Assembly (NCBI GenBank): GCA_029779845.1
Contig: JAKOZT010000008.1
Location: 1-52,420 of the forward strand
Direction: 5' to 3'
From: Pseudomonadota bacterium
Lineage (GTDB): Bacteria; Pseudomonadota; Gammaproteobacteria; Burkholderiales; Burkholderiaceae_C
Length of the DNA stretch: 52,420 nucleotides
In this document: piece after piece, positions 23,018 to 32,249 of the stretch
Numbering within the stretch: the first letter of the stretch is position 1
Layout of the letters: every line of letters begins with the position of its first letter
Position numbers and translations under genes: made by a program
The notes under the pieces: generated by a model
Seen by the model: the letters and a program-made list of their open reading frames with translations, nothing else
What the model was told of the DNA's origin: nothing
Databases searched by the model: none

Positions 23018-24414
23018 AGCGCGCGATTCCTCCCCTGCTCGCCTTGGCGGCCGCGCTGGCGCTGGCCGCTTGCGCCACGCCCGGCCCGGCCGGCGAAGCG
23101 CGCGCGCTGCTGAGGCCCGCCGCGCTGGGCGCCGATGCGGCCAATGCGCCGTGGCCCGAGGCGCGCTGGTGGTCGGCCTGGGGCGATGCGAAGCTGGACG
23201 CCATCGTCGAGCAGGCGCTCGCCGGCTCGCCGGGGCTGCGCTCGGCCGAAGAGCGGCTGCGCCTGGCGCGCAGCGCGGTCGATGCCTCGCGCGCCGTCGA
23301 GCGGCCGCAGGCGAAGCTGTCGGTGGAGCTGAGCGATCAGCGCTTCACCGAGAACGGCCTGATCCCGCCGCCGCTGGCCGGCTCGACCGAATGGAACAAT
23401 AGCGCGCAGATAGCCGCGAGCTGGGAGCTCGACCTGTTCGGCCGCCGCCGCGCCGAGCTGGACGCCGCGATCGGCCAGGTGCGCGCTGCGCAGGCCGATG
23501 CGCAGGCCGCGCGCGTGCTGCTGGCCAGCCAGGTGGCGGCCACCTACGTCGACCTGGCGCGCCTGGCCGAAGCCAAGCGCATCGCCGCCGAATCGCAGGC
23601 GCAGCGCGAGCAGGTGCTGGCGCTGGTACGCCAGCGCATCGCCGCCGGGCTGGACACGCGCGTCGAGCTGCGCCAGGCCGAAGGGCTGGTGGCGCAGTCG
23701 CGCGTCGAGATCGAGGCGCTGGCCGAAGCCGCCGCGCGCACGCGCCACGCGCTCGCCGAGCTGGCGGGGCAGGGGCCGAACGCCTACGACGACTTGTCGC
23801 CCGCGCTCGCGCCGATTCGCTCCGCGCCGCTGCCCGCCGCGCTGCCGGCCGACCTGATCGGCCGCCGCGCCGACCTCGTCGCGCAGCGCTGGCGCGTCGA
23901 TGCCGCCACCGCGCAGGTCGATGCGGCCAAGGCGCAGTTCTACCCGGACATCAACCTCGTCGCCTTCGTCGGCCTGTCCAGCCTCGGGCTCGATCGCTTC
24001 ATCGAAGCCGGCTCGCGCACCTACGGCGTCGGCCCGGCGCTGCACCTGCCCCTCTTCGACGGCGGCCGGCTGCGCGCGCAGCTCGACGCGCGGCGCATCG
24101 ACGTCGACGCCGCGGTGGACGCCTACAACGGCGCGCTGCTGCGCGCCTTGCGCGAGGTGGCCGACGAGGTGAGCAGCCTGCAGGCCATCGAGCGCCAGCA
24201 GCAGGCGCAGGCCGAGGCCAGCGCCGCCGCCGAGGCGGCCTACGAGTTGGCCCTGCAGCGCTACCAGGCGGGGCTGGGCAATTTCCTCGTCGTGCTGACC
24301 GCGCAGACCAACGTGCTGGCGCAGCGCCGCGCCGCCTCCGACCTGAAGGCGCGCCACCTCGCCGCCGAGATCGGCCTGGCGCGCGCGCTCGGCGGCGGCT
24401 ACCAGGACGCCTGA
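23014..24414 (+). CDS. Outer-membrane efflux lipoprotein (NodT/TolC type)
   Basis: 466 aa. The lipoprotein signal ends in LALAACATPG. Two OEP repeats follow, with the characteristic WWSAWGDAKLDAIVEQALAGSPGLRSAEERLR, WELDLFGRRRAELDAA, IGRRADLVAQRWRVDAATAQVDAAKAQFYPDINL, and LPLFDGGRLRAQLDARR. It forms the trimeric outer-membrane duct for the EmrAB pump encoded next. The start overlaps the marR stop. Confidence 0.93.
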   Translation: MKRAIPPLLALAAALALAACATPGPAGEARALLRPAALGADAANAPWPEARWWSAWGDAKLDAIVEQALAGSPGLRSAEERLRLARSAVDASRAVERPQAKLSVELSDQRFTENGLIPPPLAGSTEWNNSAQIAASWELDLFGRRRAELDAAIGQVRAAQADAQAARVLLASQVAATYVDLARLAEAKRIAAESQAQREQVLALVRQRIAAGLDTRVELRQAEGLVAQSRVEIEALAEAAARTRHALAELAGQGPNAYDDLSPALAPIRSAPLPAALPADLIGRRADLVAQRWRVDAATAQVDAAKAQFYPDINLVAFVGLSSLGLDRFIEAGSRTYGVGPALHLPLFDGGRLRAQLDARRIDVDAAVDAYNGALLRALREVADEVSSLQAIERQQQAQAEASAAAEAAYELALQRYQAGLGNFLVVLTAQTNVLAQRRAASDLKARHLAAEIGLARALGGGYQDA

Positions 24415-24445
24415 GCGGCATCCCCGACAAGAACAGGACATCTTC

Positions 24446-25639
24446 ATGGACAACAACACTTCCTCGTCGCGCCGCAAGCCGGCGCTGCTCGCCGTCGCCG
24501 CCGTCACGCTGCTGGCGGGCGCGGCCTACGGCGCCTACTGGGCGCTGGCGCTCAACCACCACGAGAGCACCGACAACGCCTACGTGCAGGCGCCGGTGGT
24601 GCAGATCACGCCGCAGGTCAGCGGCACCGTGCTGGCCGTGCTGGCCGACGACACCGACGTGGTGAAGTCCGGCGCGCCGCTGGTGCGGCTCGACCCGGCC
24701 GACGCCAAGCTCGCGCTCGAACGCGCCGAGGCGCAGCTGGCGCAGACGGTGCGCGAGGTGCGCACGCTGTACGTCAACAACGCCGCGCTGAACGCGACGA
24801 TGCGCGCGCGCGAAGCCGAGGTGGCGCGCCTGGACGCCGAGGTGGCGCGCGCCGCCGACGACGTGGCGCGGCGCCGCCCGCTGCTGGCCAGCGGCGCGGT
24901 GGGCGGCGAGGAGATGAAACACGCCGAGACCACGCTGGCCGCCGCCAAGAGCGCGCTGGCCGGCGCGCAATCGGCGCTCGCCGCGGCGCGCGAGCAGGCG
25001 GCCTCGAACCAGGCGCTCACCGAAGGCACCAGCGTCGAGAAGCACCCCAACGTCGAACGCGCCGCCGCCGCGGTGCGCGAGGCCTGGCTCGCGCTGCAGC
25101 GCACCGAACTGCCCGCGCCGGTGAGCGGGCAGGTGGCCAAGCGCACCGTGCAGGTCGGCCAGCGCGTGGCCGCCGGCACGCCGCTGATGACGGTGATCCC
25201 GCTCGAGCAGGTGTGGGTGGAGGCCAACTTCAAGGAAGTGCAGCTGCGCCAGATGCGCATCGGCCAGCCGGTCAAGCTCTCGGCCGATCTCTACGGCAGC
25301 AAGGTCGAGTACGACGGCCGCATCGCCGGCCTGGGCGCGGGCACCGGCGCGGCCTTCGCGCTGCTGCCGGCGCAGAACGCCACCGGCAACTGGATCAAGG
25401 TGGTGCAGCGCGTGCCGGTGCGCGTGGAGCTGGATGCCAAGCAGCTCGCCGAGCATCCGCTGCGCGTGGGCCTGTCGATGGAAGCGACGGTCGACGTGTC
25501 GAAGCAGGACGGCGCGCCGCTGCTCTCCGCCGCGGTGTCGCGCCCGAACGCCACGCAGGCGATGGACGCGCCCGCCGAAGAGGCCGACAAGCGCGTGCGC
25601 GGCATCATCGCGGCCAACCTGGGCAAGGCGCGCTCTTGA
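24446..25639 (+). CDS. emrA: EmrA-like membrane-fusion protein
   Basis: 397 aa. There is one N-terminal membrane anchor (LLAVAAVTLLAGAAYGAYWAL), a biotinyl-lipoyl half (HHESTDNAYVQAPVVQITPQVSGTVLAVLADDTDVVKSGAPLVRLDP), a long alpha hairpin (about 95-215), then PAPVSGQVAKRTVQVGQRVAAGTPLMTVIPLEQVWVEANFKEVQLRQMRIGQPVKLSADLYG. It is the periplasmic adaptor between the MFS pump and the NodT duct. AGGA precedes the ATG by seven bases. Its stop overlaps the emrB start (TTGA). Confidence 0.93.
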   Translation: MDNNTSSSRRKPALLAVAAVTLLAGAAYGAYWALALNHHESTDNAYVQAPVVQITPQVSGTVLAVLADDTDVVKSGAPLVRLDPADAKLALERAEAQLAQTVREVRTLYVNNAALNATMRAREAEVARLDAEVARAADDVARRRPLLASGAVGGEEMKHAETTLAAAKSALAGAQSALAAAREQAASNQALTEGTSVEKHPNVERAAAAVREAWLALQRTELPAPVSGQVAKRTVQVGQRVAAGTPLMTVIPLEQVWVEANFKEVQLRQMRIGQPVKLSADLYGSKVEYDGRIAGLGAGTGAAFALLPAQNATGNWIKVVQRVPVRVELDAKQLAEHPLRVGLSMEATVDVSKQDGAPLLSAAVSRPNATQAMDAPAEEADKRVRGIIAANLGKARS

Positions 25640-27186
25640 AAGCGCCGGCCTTCCCTCCGCTGGAGGGCAGCGCGCGCGTGCTGGGCACGCTCGCGCTGTC
25701 GCTGGCGACGTTCATGAACGTGCTCGACTCGTCGATCGCGAATGTGTCGATTCCCGCCATCGCCGGCGACATGGGCGTGAGCCCGGCGCAGGGCACCTGG
25801 GTGATCACCTCCTTCGGCGTCGCCAACGCGATCGCCGTGCCGCTGACCGGCTGGCTGACGCAGCGCTTCGGCCAGGTGCGGCTGTTTGCCGCCAGCGTGA
25901 TCCTGTTCGTGATCGCCTCGTGGCTGTGCGGCCTGGCGCCAAACATCGAATCGCTGATCTTCTTCCGCGTGCTGCAAGGCCTGGTGGCCGGGCCGATGAT
26001 CCCGTTGTCGCAGACGCTGCTGCTGGCGAGCTACCCGCCCGCGCTGGCCGGCACCGCGATGGCGATGTGGGCGATGACCACGCTGGTGGCGCCGGTGATG
26101 GGCCCGCTGCTGGGCGGCTGGATCACCGACAACATCTCGTGGCCGTGGATCTTCTACATCAACGTGCCGGTGGGCCTGTTCGCCGCCGCGCTGGCGTGGT
26201 CGATCTACCGCACGCGCGACCCCGGGCCGCGCAAGGTGCCGCTGGACAGCATCGGCCTGGGCCTGCTGGTGCTGTGGGTGGGCGCGCTGCAGATCATGAT
26301 CGACAAGGGCAAGGAGCTGGACTGGTTCGCCTCCGGCCAGATCGTCGCGCTCGCGGTGGTGGCGGTGGTGGGCTTCGCCTTCTTCCTCGCCTGGGAGCTG
26401 ACCGAGCGCCACCCGATCGTCAACCTGCGCCTGTTCGCGCGGCGCAACTTCACGCTCGGCACGCTGGCGCTCTCGCTCGGCTACGGCCTGTTCTTCGGCA
26501 ACGTGGTGCTGCTGCCGCTGTGGCTGCAGCAGTACATGGGCTACACCGCCACCTGGGCCGGCCTGACGATGGCGCCGGTGGGGCTGTTCGCGATCCTGCT
26601 CTCGCCGGTGGTGGGCAAGAACGTCGCGCGGGTCGACCCGCGCAAGCTCGCCACCGTCGCCTTCCTCGTCTTCGGCCTGGTGCTGTGGATGCGCGCGCAG
26701 TTCAACACGCAGGCGCCGTTCGCCACCATCCTGGTGCCGACCTTCGTGCAGGGCGTGGCGATGGCGTTCTTCTTCATCCCGCTGCAGGCCATCGTGTTCA
26801 GCGGCCTGACGCCCGACCAGCTGCCGGCCGCCTCGGGCCTGTCGAACTTCGTGCGCATCACCGCCGGCGCGATCGGCACCTCGATCTTCACGACGCTGTG
26901 GGAAGACCGCGCCATCCTGCACCACGCGCAACTCGCCGAGCAGGTGAACCCGGGCAGCCTGGCGGCCACGCAGACCCTCAACCAGCTCGGCGCGGCCGGG
27001 CTCTCACCCGAGCAGGCCGCGGCGACGATCAACCGCCTGATTGACCAGCAGGCCTACACGATGGCCGCCACCGATCTGTTCCGCATCTCGGCCTGGCTGT
27101 TCGTCGCGATGGTGGCGGTGGTGTGGCTGACGCGGCCCAAGCGGAGTGCGGGGATCGGGTCGGGGGCGGATGCGGGGGCGCACTGA
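25636..27186 (+). CDS. emrB: EmrB-like drug/H+ antiporter (MFS, DHA2, 14 TM)
   Basis: 516 aa with about fourteen hydrophobic helices. Motifs include LATFMNVLDSSIANVSIPAIAGDMGVS in helix 1, GWLTQRFGQVRLF (motif A), RVLQGLVAGPMIPLSQTLLL (motif B), and VMGPLLGGWITDNISWPWIFYINVPVG (motif C). It expels hydrophobic drugs or uncouplers in exchange for protons, with EmrA and the NodT protein. It starts at TTG 25636 overlapping the emrA stop, the only start that keeps the N-terminal helix. Confidence 0.92.
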   Translation: MKAPAFPPLEGSARVLGTLALSLATFMNVLDSSIANVSIPAIAGDMGVSPAQGTWVITSFGVANAIAVPLTGWLTQRFGQVRLFAASVILFVIASWLCGLAPNIESLIFFRVLQGLVAGPMIPLSQTLLLASYPPALAGTAMAMWAMTTLVAPVMGPLLGGWITDNISWPWIFYINVPVGLFAAALAWSIYRTRDPGPRKVPLDSIGLGLLVLWVGALQIMIDKGKELDWFASGQIVALAVVAVVGFAFFLAWELTERHPIVNLRLFARRNFTLGTLALSLGYGLFFGNVVLLPLWLQQYMGYTATWAGLTMAPVGLFAILLSPVVGKNVARVDPRKLATVAFLVFGLVLWMRAQFNTQAPFATILVPTFVQGVAMAFFFIPLQAIVFSGLTPDQLPAASGLSNFVRITAGAIGTSIFTTLWEDRAILHHAQLAEQVNPGSLAATQTLNQLGAAGLSPEQAAATINRLIDQQAYTMAATDLFRISAWLFVAMVAVVWLTRPKRSAGIGSGADAGAH

Positions 27187-27483
27187 GGAAAGCGAAACGC
27201 CGTGCATGCGCGATCGCCGGGCGCGCAGTGCATTGCGCGGCAGGGGCTCACTCACGCAGGGTCGTGGACTGCTCCACATACCCAACGGGCCTGGGACGAA
27301 GTCTCGTGATCGATGGCTCGAGACTGGGTGCGGACGTTCGCCCGGCACCCGCACGACGGGTTTCGACCCAAAGCGGTGTCTGCCAAGGCCGCGGATTCGG
27401 CTGCTCGAAGCGGTTTCTTCTCGTATGCGCGGCTTGTTTACCTCGTTGCCGCCAATGCAGGCACTCGCGGTGATTCTCGAGTC
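27187..27483. other. Gene-free region between convergent genes
   Basis: 297 bases between the emrB stop and the stop of the repeat lipoprotein. No supported frame, RNA gene or clear terminator is visible. Fragments such as CGGGTTTCGACCCAAAGCGG resemble eroded intergenic repeats seen in related genomes, but I cannot define a unit. GC content is lower than in the emrB gene. Confidence 0.4.
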
Positions 27484-29562
27484 TCAGTGCGTCGAGACAA
27501 CGATGGCCCCGGAGCCACCCGTAGCCACGAACGCCTTGCCGGTGAAGCGCACAGCGCTCAAGCTCGCCTGGTTGTCCAGCGCTCTTGGAGTCCAAGTCAC
27601 GGCGTCTTCGCTCACCAGTACAGTCCCGCCCGTACCGACGGCCACGTATTGAGAATTGCCATATGCCACGTCCAGCAGCGTTGCCGAGACCGCAGTGGTG
27701 CCAGTGCTCCACGTAAGACCATCGGTGCTATGCCACACAATGCCAGAGCTGCCAACGCCAACGAACCCCATCGTCGGTCCGTATGCAAGACTGCGCACGG
27801 GTGATCCGTTCGGGCCAGGCGTCCATTGGCTTGCGTCAGCGCTCGTGTACATGTTCCCTGCCATATCCGTGACGACGAACCGTCCTGCCCCGTAAGCGAG
27901 TCGGTATAGCGCCGAGTAGCCTTGCGGGGGTGTCATCCCTGTCCCTGACGCCGTCCAAGTGACGCCATCTGCGCTGGTGAAGAGGGCGTAGCCGCTACCG
28001 GCAATGACGAACTTCCCCGCTCCGTAAGCCGAGGCGGAGAACGTCGCCGTGCTGCCGATGCCGGCACTCGTCCAGTTGATGCCGTCAGGGCTGGTGTAGA
28101 CGGCTCCTGCACCGGCCGCCACGAACAGCCCGTTGCCGTGTGTGATGGTGTACATCGGCACCCCGCCGGTGGGATCGGACGTCGTCCAGGTGGTGCCGGA
28201 GTCGGTGCTGCGAAGCAGCTTTCCGTTCGCTAGGGACGCCACGCACACGTCGGCGATACAGTCCAAAGTGCTAACAGCGGAGTTCCTGGGAAGGCCGGCG
28301 TCGGCCCAGTTGCTGTCGTTCACCCCGTGCAGTAGCACTCCAGCCCATCCTGCGATCACCGTGTCTGTGCCATTGGATGCCACCCCCGTGAGTAAAGCGT
28401 TGATGTCCGGCGCTGGCGGTGTATAGACCTGCGTCCAGTGCACTCCGTCCGTAGAACTGTCCACGCCCTTCTCGCCATAGGCGTAGAACCGTCCTCCCGA
28501 GAAGTTGATACGGCCCTCGTATGACCGCGCGGTCGTGTCGCTGACGCTGCCGCCAGGCGACCAGGTCAGGCCGTCCGTGCTCGTGTAGGTTGTGGAGCCG
28601 TTGCTGGCCACGAATACCCCGTTCCCGTAGGCCACCCCGTACAGCAGGCTGGGTGCCGTGAACGACGACCAAGTGACACCGTCGACGCTTGTGTAGTTGC
28701 CGCCGTATCCCACACCGACGAACCTGCCTGCCCCAAAGGTGATCTGGTAGATGTCCTCGCTGTAGGCGTACTGCGGGGTCGCTTTGCGAGACTTCCAGTT
28801 CAATCCATCAGTGCTCGTGGCGATGCCCTGCACACCGGTGGACACGAAGACTCCGTTGCCCGCCGCCACAGTCCAAATCTGAAGGTATTGCGGATCGAGG
28901 CTGTTCGCATCGTTGGAGGCGGTGACGGTGGCTATCGACCAGTTCACGCCGTCCGTACTGAACAGCAGCGAGTTGTTTGCGACCGCCGCGTAGCCCTGCG
29001 GGCCGTAAGTGATGTCCTGCACCCCCGCGGCCTCTGCCGGCAGTCTCACTCCTGTCCAGTGAGATCCATCGGTACTCGTGAGCAGTGCCTCACCCTGGTA
29101 GGCGTAGAATTTCCCCTCAAGGTATCGAATGCCAGACAGATCACCCGCCGGGTATTTCACTGTCTGCCAGTTCGAACCGGGCGCCACGCTCAGCGCGATC
29201 GTGACCGAGGATCGGACCCCGTCCACCATTCCCGTGATCATTGCCGACGTAGCATTGCCCAACTGGCTCGGCAGTGGGGGTACATAGACTACCGTCTGTC
29301 CCGACGATGCGCTAAGCGTTCCGGCGCCGCTCAGAGTCCAAGTCACCTGGCCGCTGCTGTTCGTCGTGGCTGCGCTCAGCTGTACCCCACTGGCGCCGGC
29401 CTGCACTGACTGAGCCGCAGCCGTCACTGAGATGGCTGCTTGCGGCTGCACTACGCTTTTGGTCCCACCACTCCCACCACCGCCGCAAGCGGCTACAAAG
29501 GTCAAGGCAATTGCCGAGGCGCACGCACGCCAGCCGAACCGCACTTGCTCGTTCCTGCTCAA
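27484..29562 (-). CDS. Surface/periplasmic lipoprotein with twelve STDG-W (BNR-like) repeats
   Basis: 692 aa. The signal peptide ends in a lipobox (ALTFVAACGGGG), followed by a Gly/Ser linker. Residues about 40-130 look Ig-like (ISVTAAAQSVQAGASGVQLSAATTNSSGQVTWTLSGAGTL). The rest is about twelve blades with the pattern xSTDGxxW (for example TSTDGLNWKS, TSVDGVTWSS, HSTDGLTWST), each preceded by a YGxGxFVAVG strand, as in beta-propeller BNR/sortilin-like folds. I start it at TTG 29562 because GGGAGG lies five bases upstream and this gives a normal signal peptide. GC and codon use are lower than its neighbours. Function unknown; possibly adhesive or carbohydrate-binding. Confidence 0.75.
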   Translation of the reverse strand: MSRNEQVRFGWRACASAIALTFVAACGGGGSGGTKSVVQPQAAISVTAAAQSVQAGASGVQLSAATTNSSGQVTWTLSGAGTLSASSGQTVVYVPPLPSQLGNATSAMITGMVDGVRSSVTIALSVAPGSNWQTVKYPAGDLSGIRYLEGKFYAYQGEALLTSTDGSHWTGVRLPAEAAGVQDITYGPQGYAAVANNSLLFSTDGVNWSIATVTASNDANSLDPQYLQIWTVAAGNGVFVSTGVQGIATSTDGLNWKSRKATPQYAYSEDIYQITFGAGRFVGVGYGGNYTSVDGVTWSSFTAPSLLYGVAYGNGVFVASNGSTTYTSTDGLTWSPGGSVSDTTARSYEGRINFSGGRFYAYGEKGVDSSTDGVHWTQVYTPPAPDINALLTGVASNGTDTVIAGWAGVLLHGVNDSNWADAGLPRNSAVSTLDCIADVCVASLANGKLLRSTDSGTTWTTSDPTGGVPMYTITHGNGLFVAAGAGAVYTSPDGINWTSAGIGSTATFSASAYGAGKFVIAGSGYALFTSADGVTWTASGTGMTPPQGYSALYRLAYGAGRFVVTDMAGNMYTSADASQWTPGPNGSPVRSLAYGPTMGFVGVGSSGIVWHSTDGLTWSTGTTAVSATLLDVAYGNSQYVAVGTGGTVLVSEDAVTWTPRALDNQASLSAVRFTGKAFVATGGSGAIVVSTH

Positions 29563-30055
29563 GATTCCCTCCCGCCGAATAGAGCCCGGCGCTGCCCCCA
29601 CGCCGAACGACATGCCCATCAATGTTCATCTCGCGATCTCTCGCGAAAGTGCAGCTTCTTTGTACTTGCCTTAGCCTGCATGTGGCCCGAGGTGGCCGCT
29701 CAACAGCCATTTGCACACCGCGGGCGTCCATTCTTCCCGGCAGGACGACTTTCAGCTGGTTAGGCGAGATAGACGCGTACGTTCTCGCACGCCGCCGCGA
29801 AGGACGGGACACCCCCTTGCCCGCGACTTTGCCCTACTGCACCGCCTTCCACAACCTCAGTTGAGGGGTGTTGCGGGCTTTGGAGCCAACCTTCGCGACC
29901 GCCCGCTTGTGGCCGGTTGTCATCACCGGCCGACACGCAACATAGGACCGCAGCCGCTGCATAGCGGCTACTTTGACAGCGACAGGCGTACAACAACTCG
30001 ATGCTCACGCGGCCACCCACTTGCCACAACGCTCCGGCCGGCCCGCCGCAAACCC
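29563..30055. other. Gene-free region upstream of the repeat lipoprotein
   Basis: 493 bases without a supported gene. A minus-strand frame of 99 aa (29760-30059) has no ribosome-binding site, no family pattern and Cys/Gly/Arg-rich composition, so I reject it. The sequence contains fragments (about 29905-30000) that look like degraded intergenic repeats. The lipoprotein promoter must lie within 29563-29700, but no clear boxes were found. Confidence 0.4.
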
Positions 30056-32179
30056 TCAAAGATTGTTCGCCAACAACCTCCTGACGAACGCATCGCGGAA
30101 GCTATGCGTCTCCGCCAGCCCCAGCCGCTCGAGGTAGGGCAGCGGCGCTTCCTTGCTCTCCCACAGGCTGCGGATCGCCATCGTCAGCAGCTCGCCGGGG
30201 TGCTGCGTCGCGTGCTTGAGTTTCTTCAGCGCGCGCACGATGTGGAGTTCGTCGTCGGTCAGGTCGGTGCCGAAGGGGAAGTCGGGCAGCAGCCCGGCCG
30301 CCGCCCAGGGGTGCAGCTTGTCCTCCAGCGCCTCGGGCGTGTTGTGGCGGTAGCGCTCGGGCAGTTCGTAGCCCGCTTCGAGCTTGCCGTGCGCCTTGGC
30401 CTGGTGGATCAGCTCGTCCTGGAAGCGCGAGTCGGCCACCGCGATCAGGCGCTTGACCACCTCGGCGTCGGCCTGGCCGCGCAGGTCGGCCACGCCGTAT
30501 TCGGTGACGACGATGTCGCGCAGGTGGCGCGGGATGGTCACGTGGCCGTAGTTCCAGACGATGCTGCTCTTCAGCCCGTCCTTGTTGTCGTGCGTGGCGC
30601 GCAGCATCATCACCAGCCGCGCGTCGGGCAGCGCGTGCGCCATCGCGACGAAGTTGTACTGCCCGCCCACGCCGCTGACCACCTGACCCGACTCCAGCGC
30701 GTCGCTGCACGCCGCGCCCAGCAGCGTGACGATCATCGTGGTGTTGATGAAGCGCGCCTTGCGCCGCTGCGCGCGCTTGATCTCGCCCTCGCCGGGGCTC
30801 TCCGAATAGAGCTGGTTGATGAAGTCGATGCGCGTCATGTCGATCTTCGCCAGCTCCTGCGGCGGCATGGTGCGCAGCCGCTCGTAGAAGTCGCGCGGGC
30901 CGAGGAAGAAGCCGCCGGTCATGAAGATGCCGTGCGCGAGGCGCCCGCCGAGCAGGGTCTCGCCGATGCGCGCGAGGTTGGCCTCGTTGATCAGGTCGTT
31001 GGGCAGCTTGTTGCCGTCGAGCACGAGCTGGTTGCCGGCGAGCTGCACCCCGGCGCGCAGGATGCCCCAGTGCTTCAGGTACTCGACGTCGTCGGCCGAC
31101 AGCGGCGAGCGGATGCGCCCGTGGCGCAGCAGCGCGGCGAGCGTGCGCGGGCTCACCGCCAGCTCGATCTCGCCCTCGTTGAGCGCTCGCTGCAGCGTCG
31201 CATCGCCGAACACCTCGCGGCGGATGATGCCGGCCTCGATCAGCTTGAGCAAGCCGTTGACGAACATCTCGGAGCAGCCATACAGCCCTGCGTCGAAGCG
31301 GCCGAGTTCGCGTCCCGCGATGCCGTCGGCGCTGATCGATTCGAGGATGCGGCGGTACTCGTCGCCGTGCCGGTCGCGCACGATCAGCGCCTGCGCGATC
31401 GCGTCGCCCAGCGAGCCGATGCCGATCTGCAAGGTGCCGCCGTCGGCGACGAGGCTGGAGGCGTGCAGCCCGATCGCGTAGTCGGCGCTGCTGACCTTGT
31501 TGTTGGGCGGGCCGAAGAGGGCGTGCGTGCCGGCCGGGTCGGTGACGACGAGGTCGAAAAACTCCGGCGCCACCTCGGCGCCGTTGGGCATGAAGGGCAT
31601 CTTGCGGTTGATGACGCCCACGGTGATCAGTGGCTGGCCGGCGGCGCGCAGCTTTTCGACCACCTCGAACACCACGTCGGGGTTGCTCGACAGCGACAGG
31701 CGCATCGCCTCGCCTTCGCCCTTGACGCCCACCGCCTGCGCGATCACGTTCATGCCCTGCACGGCCATGTCGCGCGCGACGAAGGTGTAGTTGGTCGAGA
31801 TGTAATTCTGCTGCGCCACCGGGTTGCCGAGGTAGTCGCCGGTCTTCATGAAGAACTCGCGCACCTCGATGTGCGGCGGCAGCGTGCCGGCGCGCAGGTC
31901 CTTCACGTACAGCAGGTCGGGGTAGTCCTCGAACACGCGCTCGACCAGGGGCCCCAGGAAGTGCTGCTCGAGGTCGCTCTTGCCCACCGGCTTTTCCAGC
32001 GACAGCGCGGTGACGATGCGCAGCCGGCGTGCCGGGTTGGCCTTCATGCGCTTGTACAGCGCGTTGACGAACGGGTTGGGCTTGCCGATCGCCAGCGGAA
32101 TGCCGAGCACGATGTCGCCCTGCACGGTGTCGAGCACGCGGTCGACCGCCGCCTCGATGCTGTCGCAGAACTGCGCCAT
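30056..32179 (-). CDS. Acetyl-CoA hydrolase/CoA-transferase family protein
   Basis: 707 aa, of the long form of the family. The N-terminal half contains DIVLGIPLAIGKPNPFVNALYKRM and DYPDLLYVKDLRAGTLPPHIEVREFFMKTGDYLGN. The C-terminal transferase domain has GGTLQIGIGSLGDAIAQAL, SGVGGQYNFVAMAHALPDARLVMMLRAT, and IPRHLRDIVVTEYGVADLRGQADAEVVKRLIAVAD, which is the glycine-rich and EYGVADLRG block of acetyl-CoA hydrolases and 4-hydroxybutyrate CoA-transferases. It acts in the cytoplasm on short acyl-CoA. The exact acyl donor is unknown. It is monocistronic, with the next minus-strand gene 70 bases upstream. Confidence 0.88.
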   Translation of the reverse strand: MAQFCDSIEAAVDRVLDTVQGDIVLGIPLAIGKPNPFVNALYKRMKANPARRLRIVTALSLEKPVGKSDLEQHFLGPLVERVFEDYPDLLYVKDLRAGTLPPHIEVREFFMKTGDYLGNPVAQQNYISTNYTFVARDMAVQGMNVIAQAVGVKGEGEAMRLSLSSNPDVVFEVVEKLRAAGQPLITVGVINRKMPFMPNGAEVAPEFFDLVVTDPAGTHALFGPPNNKVSSADYAIGLHASSLVADGGTLQIGIGSLGDAIAQALIVRDRHGDEYRRILESISADGIAGRELGRFDAGLYGCSEMFVNGLLKLIEAGIIRREVFGDATLQRALNEGEIELAVSPRTLAALLRHGRIRSPLSADDVEYLKHWGILRAGVQLAGNQLVLDGNKLPNDLINEANLARIGETLLGGRLAHGIFMTGGFFLGPRDFYERLRTMPPQELAKIDMTRIDFINQLYSESPGEGEIKRAQRRKARFINTTMIVTLLGAACSDALESGQVVSGVGGQYNFVAMAHALPDARLVMMLRATHDNKDGLKSSIVWNYGHVTIPRHLRDIVVTEYGVADLRGQADAEVVKRLIAVADSRFQDELIHQAKAHGKLEAGYELPERYRHNTPEALEDKLHPWAAAGLLPDFPFGTDLTDDELHIVRALKKLKHATQHPGELLTMAIRSLWESKEAPLPYLERLGLAETHSFRDAFVRRLLANNL

Positions 32180-32249
32180 CGCTTGTCTCCGTTGGTTGAA
32201 TTTATGGAGTCAGTGTGCGCGCGCGTCGGCGGCGCGATGTTGATGAATT

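Noticed and set aside
29760..30059. 99-aa minus-strand frame in the gene-free region
   Set aside because: No ribosome-binding site, no homology pattern, and composition typical of translated intergenic repeats.
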